Source of the DNA: Chlorella sorokiniana
Taxonomy: Eukaryota > Chlorophyta > Trebouxiophyceae > Chlorellales > Chlorellaceae
NCBI GenBank assembly: GCA_025917655.1
Contig: CP084610.1
Location: forward strand, 1-64,000
Length of the DNA stretch: 64,000 nucleotides
Direction of reading: 5' to 3'
Shown here: positions 62,301 through 64,000 of the stretch, piece by piece
How positions within the stretch are numbered: position 1 is the stretch's first letter
Layout of the letters: each line of letters opens with the position of its first letter
Notes under the pieces: generated by a model
The model's input: only the letters and a program-made list of their open reading frames with translations
Database searches by the model: none
What the model was told of the DNA's origin: nothing
Program-made: the position numbers and the translations under genes

Positions 62301-64000
62301 CTGGGATGCCAAGCGCGAACGCACTCCCATGCCAGGCAGCTGCGGCGCCAGGCTGCACACGCAGCGACGCCCCACAATTGGGCGCAAAGCAACAGCGCAA
62401 CCCACCTTGACGTCCCGCCCCTCTGCCGCCGCCATCGCCTCCTCCTCTTCGATGGTGGCCTCGTTGTCGACGTCGTCTTCATCGCCGCGGTACTCCTCTG
62501 CAGTACAGGGCAGTACAGTCGGCACGCTTGCAGTACAAGCAGTAAGGTGCGCAAAAACGGCAGCACACATGCTGGCGAGCTGGCTCCAGGGGCGGTCGGC
62601 ACAAACGAGCACAGCAGCAACCTGCTTGATGCGCCCACATGCCAGCGATAAGTTGTTGTGCGCAGCAGCAACGGTAGCAGCAGCAGAGTTGAGAGCACCA
62701 GCCGCGCCAGCTGGGCAGCAGCTCACCTTCGTCGGCCTCCTCGCCGGCCGCAGCATGCGCCTCCAAGCTGGGCCCCGCGCCGGGGTCACCTGGCGGCGCT
62801 GCTGCCGCCGCCGGCTGCTCCAGCAGCGCCGCCGTGCCCTCATCCTCGCCAGCTGGCGCCAGCGGGGCATCCCCTTCCAGCAGAGCGGCCGTGCCCTCCT
62901 CCTCCCCGCCCTCCAGCTTCACAGCCGCCAGGTCAGAGCCTGCATCGGACGCTGCGTCAGAGTCGCCCATCACCTCATCCTCCGCATCAACCCCCAAGCC
63001 TGCAGCAGGGGCAGGCCGCGAGAAAGGGCGCAACAAGGCAGACAGTCAGCACACAGCATACGATCCCAGGCATGTGCAGCGAAAGCTCAACAGCCGGTGC
63101 GCGCTGTCTACTGGCCGGCTAGCCACAGCGCGCTGGGTGGAAGGGCCACGACCCAGCGGCTTCCACATGCACCGCCAGACGACTCCAAATCTTTCTCCAC
63201 CCCTCTGCCGTGTGCTGGCCTGTCGATATAGAGACACAGACCCACCTTCGCCAGCTGCGCCTCCGTAGTCGGCGGCTGCCAGGTGGTAGTTGCCGTACCG
63301 AGCCAGCAGCTCCTCCAGCGGCAGCTCCGCCTCCTCATCCAACCCCGCCAGCTCAGCAGCCTCCTCGTGCTGCGCCCACAGAACACAGGATGTGGCGAAG
63401 CTGACCAGCCGCAAGCCCACAAGACCTGAAGGCCACGCCCGGCGGTGCAAGGAGCACGGAGAGACAAACAGGGAAACTCCACACCGCCCACGTCCTGCAG
63501 CCGCCCGGCGGCATGCCGCCGTGCAGCAGCGCAGCCCACCTTGACGTCCCGCCCCTCTGCCGCCGCCATCGCCTCCTCCTCCTCGATGGTGGCCTCGTTG
63601 TCGGCGTCATCGTCCTCCCCCGGAGCGATACTCGGCGGAGTCATCGCCGCCCTCTGCTGGCAGCAACGGGAGGGCCGGCAACAGCAGCAGAACCTCGGCG
63701 GCTGGTGGCGGGGGAGAAGGGGTCTGAGGGGCCCCCGGCTGCCAGCAGACAGTCGTACGGCGGGAGTGGAGCCGCGGGGAAGCAAGGGCCGCCGGGCTGC
63801 GACCGCCGTCCCCAGCAGCCCACCTGCTGTGCCAGACACCGCGGCAGAGGCGGGCAGGGCGGGCGAAACCGCGCGGTGCGAGCGGCGCGGCCGCGGCGGC
63901 GCGACCTCCTCCCCAAGCTCGCCGCCAGAGGGCGCGGGGCGCCGAAGGAGGGCGCGGCGCTCAGCGGCTGGCTGCCGGCCGTGCCCAGGCGGCGGCTGCC
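50367..64000 (-). CDS. PIE1: SWR1/PIE1/SRCAP-type Snf2 chromatin remodelling ATPase (N-terminus beyond the window)
   Basis: Very large multi-exon gene entering from the right edge. Order: acidic exons ([18 protein letters not shown] and [19 protein letters not shown], each present twice, 63650-62110), then Snf2 lobe 1: [20 protein letters not shown] (61200), [18 protein letters not shown] (60970-60930), [58 protein letters not shown] (DEAH at about 60000), [20 protein letters not shown] (59630), [20 protein letters not shown] (58970-58930). A long inter-lobe insert (58200-56600) is the mark of the SWR1/INO80 class. Lobe 2: [20 protein letters not shown] (55430), [17 protein letters not shown] (55130), [18 protein letters not shown] (54690), [18 protein letters not shown] (54250). 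The tail has acidic and RGG parts, a SANT-like stretch ([10 protein letters not shown].. CRQRYASLL, 51310-51010) and a Gln/Ala/Pro-rich end. SWR1 complexes exchange H2A for H2A.Z. An HSA domain, if present, lies outside the window. Confidence 0.92.
58795..58889. repeat. C/A-rich low-complexity tract in a SWR1-like intron
   Basis: CCCCAC, CCCA and CACAA units fill about 95 bases of an intron; on the coding strand this is a G/T-rich tract just after the splice donor. Confidence 0.7.
62113..62497 (-). repeat. Duplicated acidic exon pair in the SWR1-like gene, downstream copy
   Basis: Exon 62406-62497 ([20 protein letters not shown] and onward) and the block 62113-62208 ([20 protein letters not shown] and onward) match the pair at 63278-63652 almost base for base. 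Confidence 0.9.
63278..63652 (-). repeat. Duplicated acidic exon pair in the SWR1-like gene, upstream copy
   Basis: The block 63278-63373 differs from 62113-62208 at only a couple of positions over 96 bases; exon 63540 to about 63652 matches 62406-62497 over its last ~85 bases. The copies lie about 1.15 kb apart. The run of five C at 63617-63621 needs one more base for the acidic frame to match the other copy. Confidence 0.9.

Overview
The window is the left end of a nuclear chromosome of a unicellular green alga, most likely a trebouxiophyte of the Chlorella/Micractinium/Coccomyxa kind. The evidence is a terminal array of plant-type CCCTAAA repeats, very GC-rich DNA, genes split by many short GT-AG introns, TGTAA polyadenylation signals of the green-algal type, and chloroplast proteins (ALB3 insertase, FtsHi-like ATPase). 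The lineage is inferred from these traits; no species was identified. The family names come from motif recognition by eye, and exon maps were checked by phase arithmetic where stated.

Layout: 1-345 telomere and degenerate repeats; about 345-1630 gene-free, AT-richer subtelomere; then 17 protein genes in order: secreted cadherin-like/GCC2-GCC3 protein (-), N-acylated RING E3 ligase (-), bacterial-type histone deacetylase (+), FtsHi3-like chloroplast ATPase (-), NASP histone chaperone (+), chloroplast-type methyltransferase (-), ALB3 (+), C2-domain protein (-, partly resolved), GSK3/shaggy kinase (-), DSS1/SEM1 (+), isochorismatase-fold hydrolase (-), DAWDLE/SNIP1 FHA protein carrying two CCHC knuckles (+), cysteine-rich secreted protein (-), PP4R3/SMEK (+), RpiB-like isomerase (+), an unrecognised small protein (-) and a SWR1/PIE1-type Snf2 ATPase (-) that runs off the right edge. 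Neighbours are mostly divergent or convergent, so most promoters sit in 320-980 bp divergent gaps and most 3' ends face each other across 180-450 bp.

Several genes share a chromatin theme: the histone deacetylase, NASP (H3-H4 chaperone), PP4R3 (PP4 regulatory subunit with nuclear roles) and SWR1/PIE1 (H2A.Z exchange); DDL/SNIP1 acts in nuclear RNA biogenesis and DSS1 in the proteasome lid and other complexes. ALB3, FtsHi3-like and the methyltransferase point to chloroplast biogenesis. No sign of an operon-like functional cluster was seen beyond this.

One warning applies to the whole window. In nearly every gene with a recognisable family, the conserved reading frame breaks at a short G or C run, almost always as if exactly one base were missing. 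About sixteen such places are listed. For five genes (histone deacetylase, DDL, the small unknown gene, GSK3 5' end, RpiB-like) exon lengths add up to whole codons only if those bases are put back. This looks like homopolymer under-calling in the assembly rather than pseudogenes. No RNA genes, CRISPR arrays, viral genes or intact transposons were recognised.
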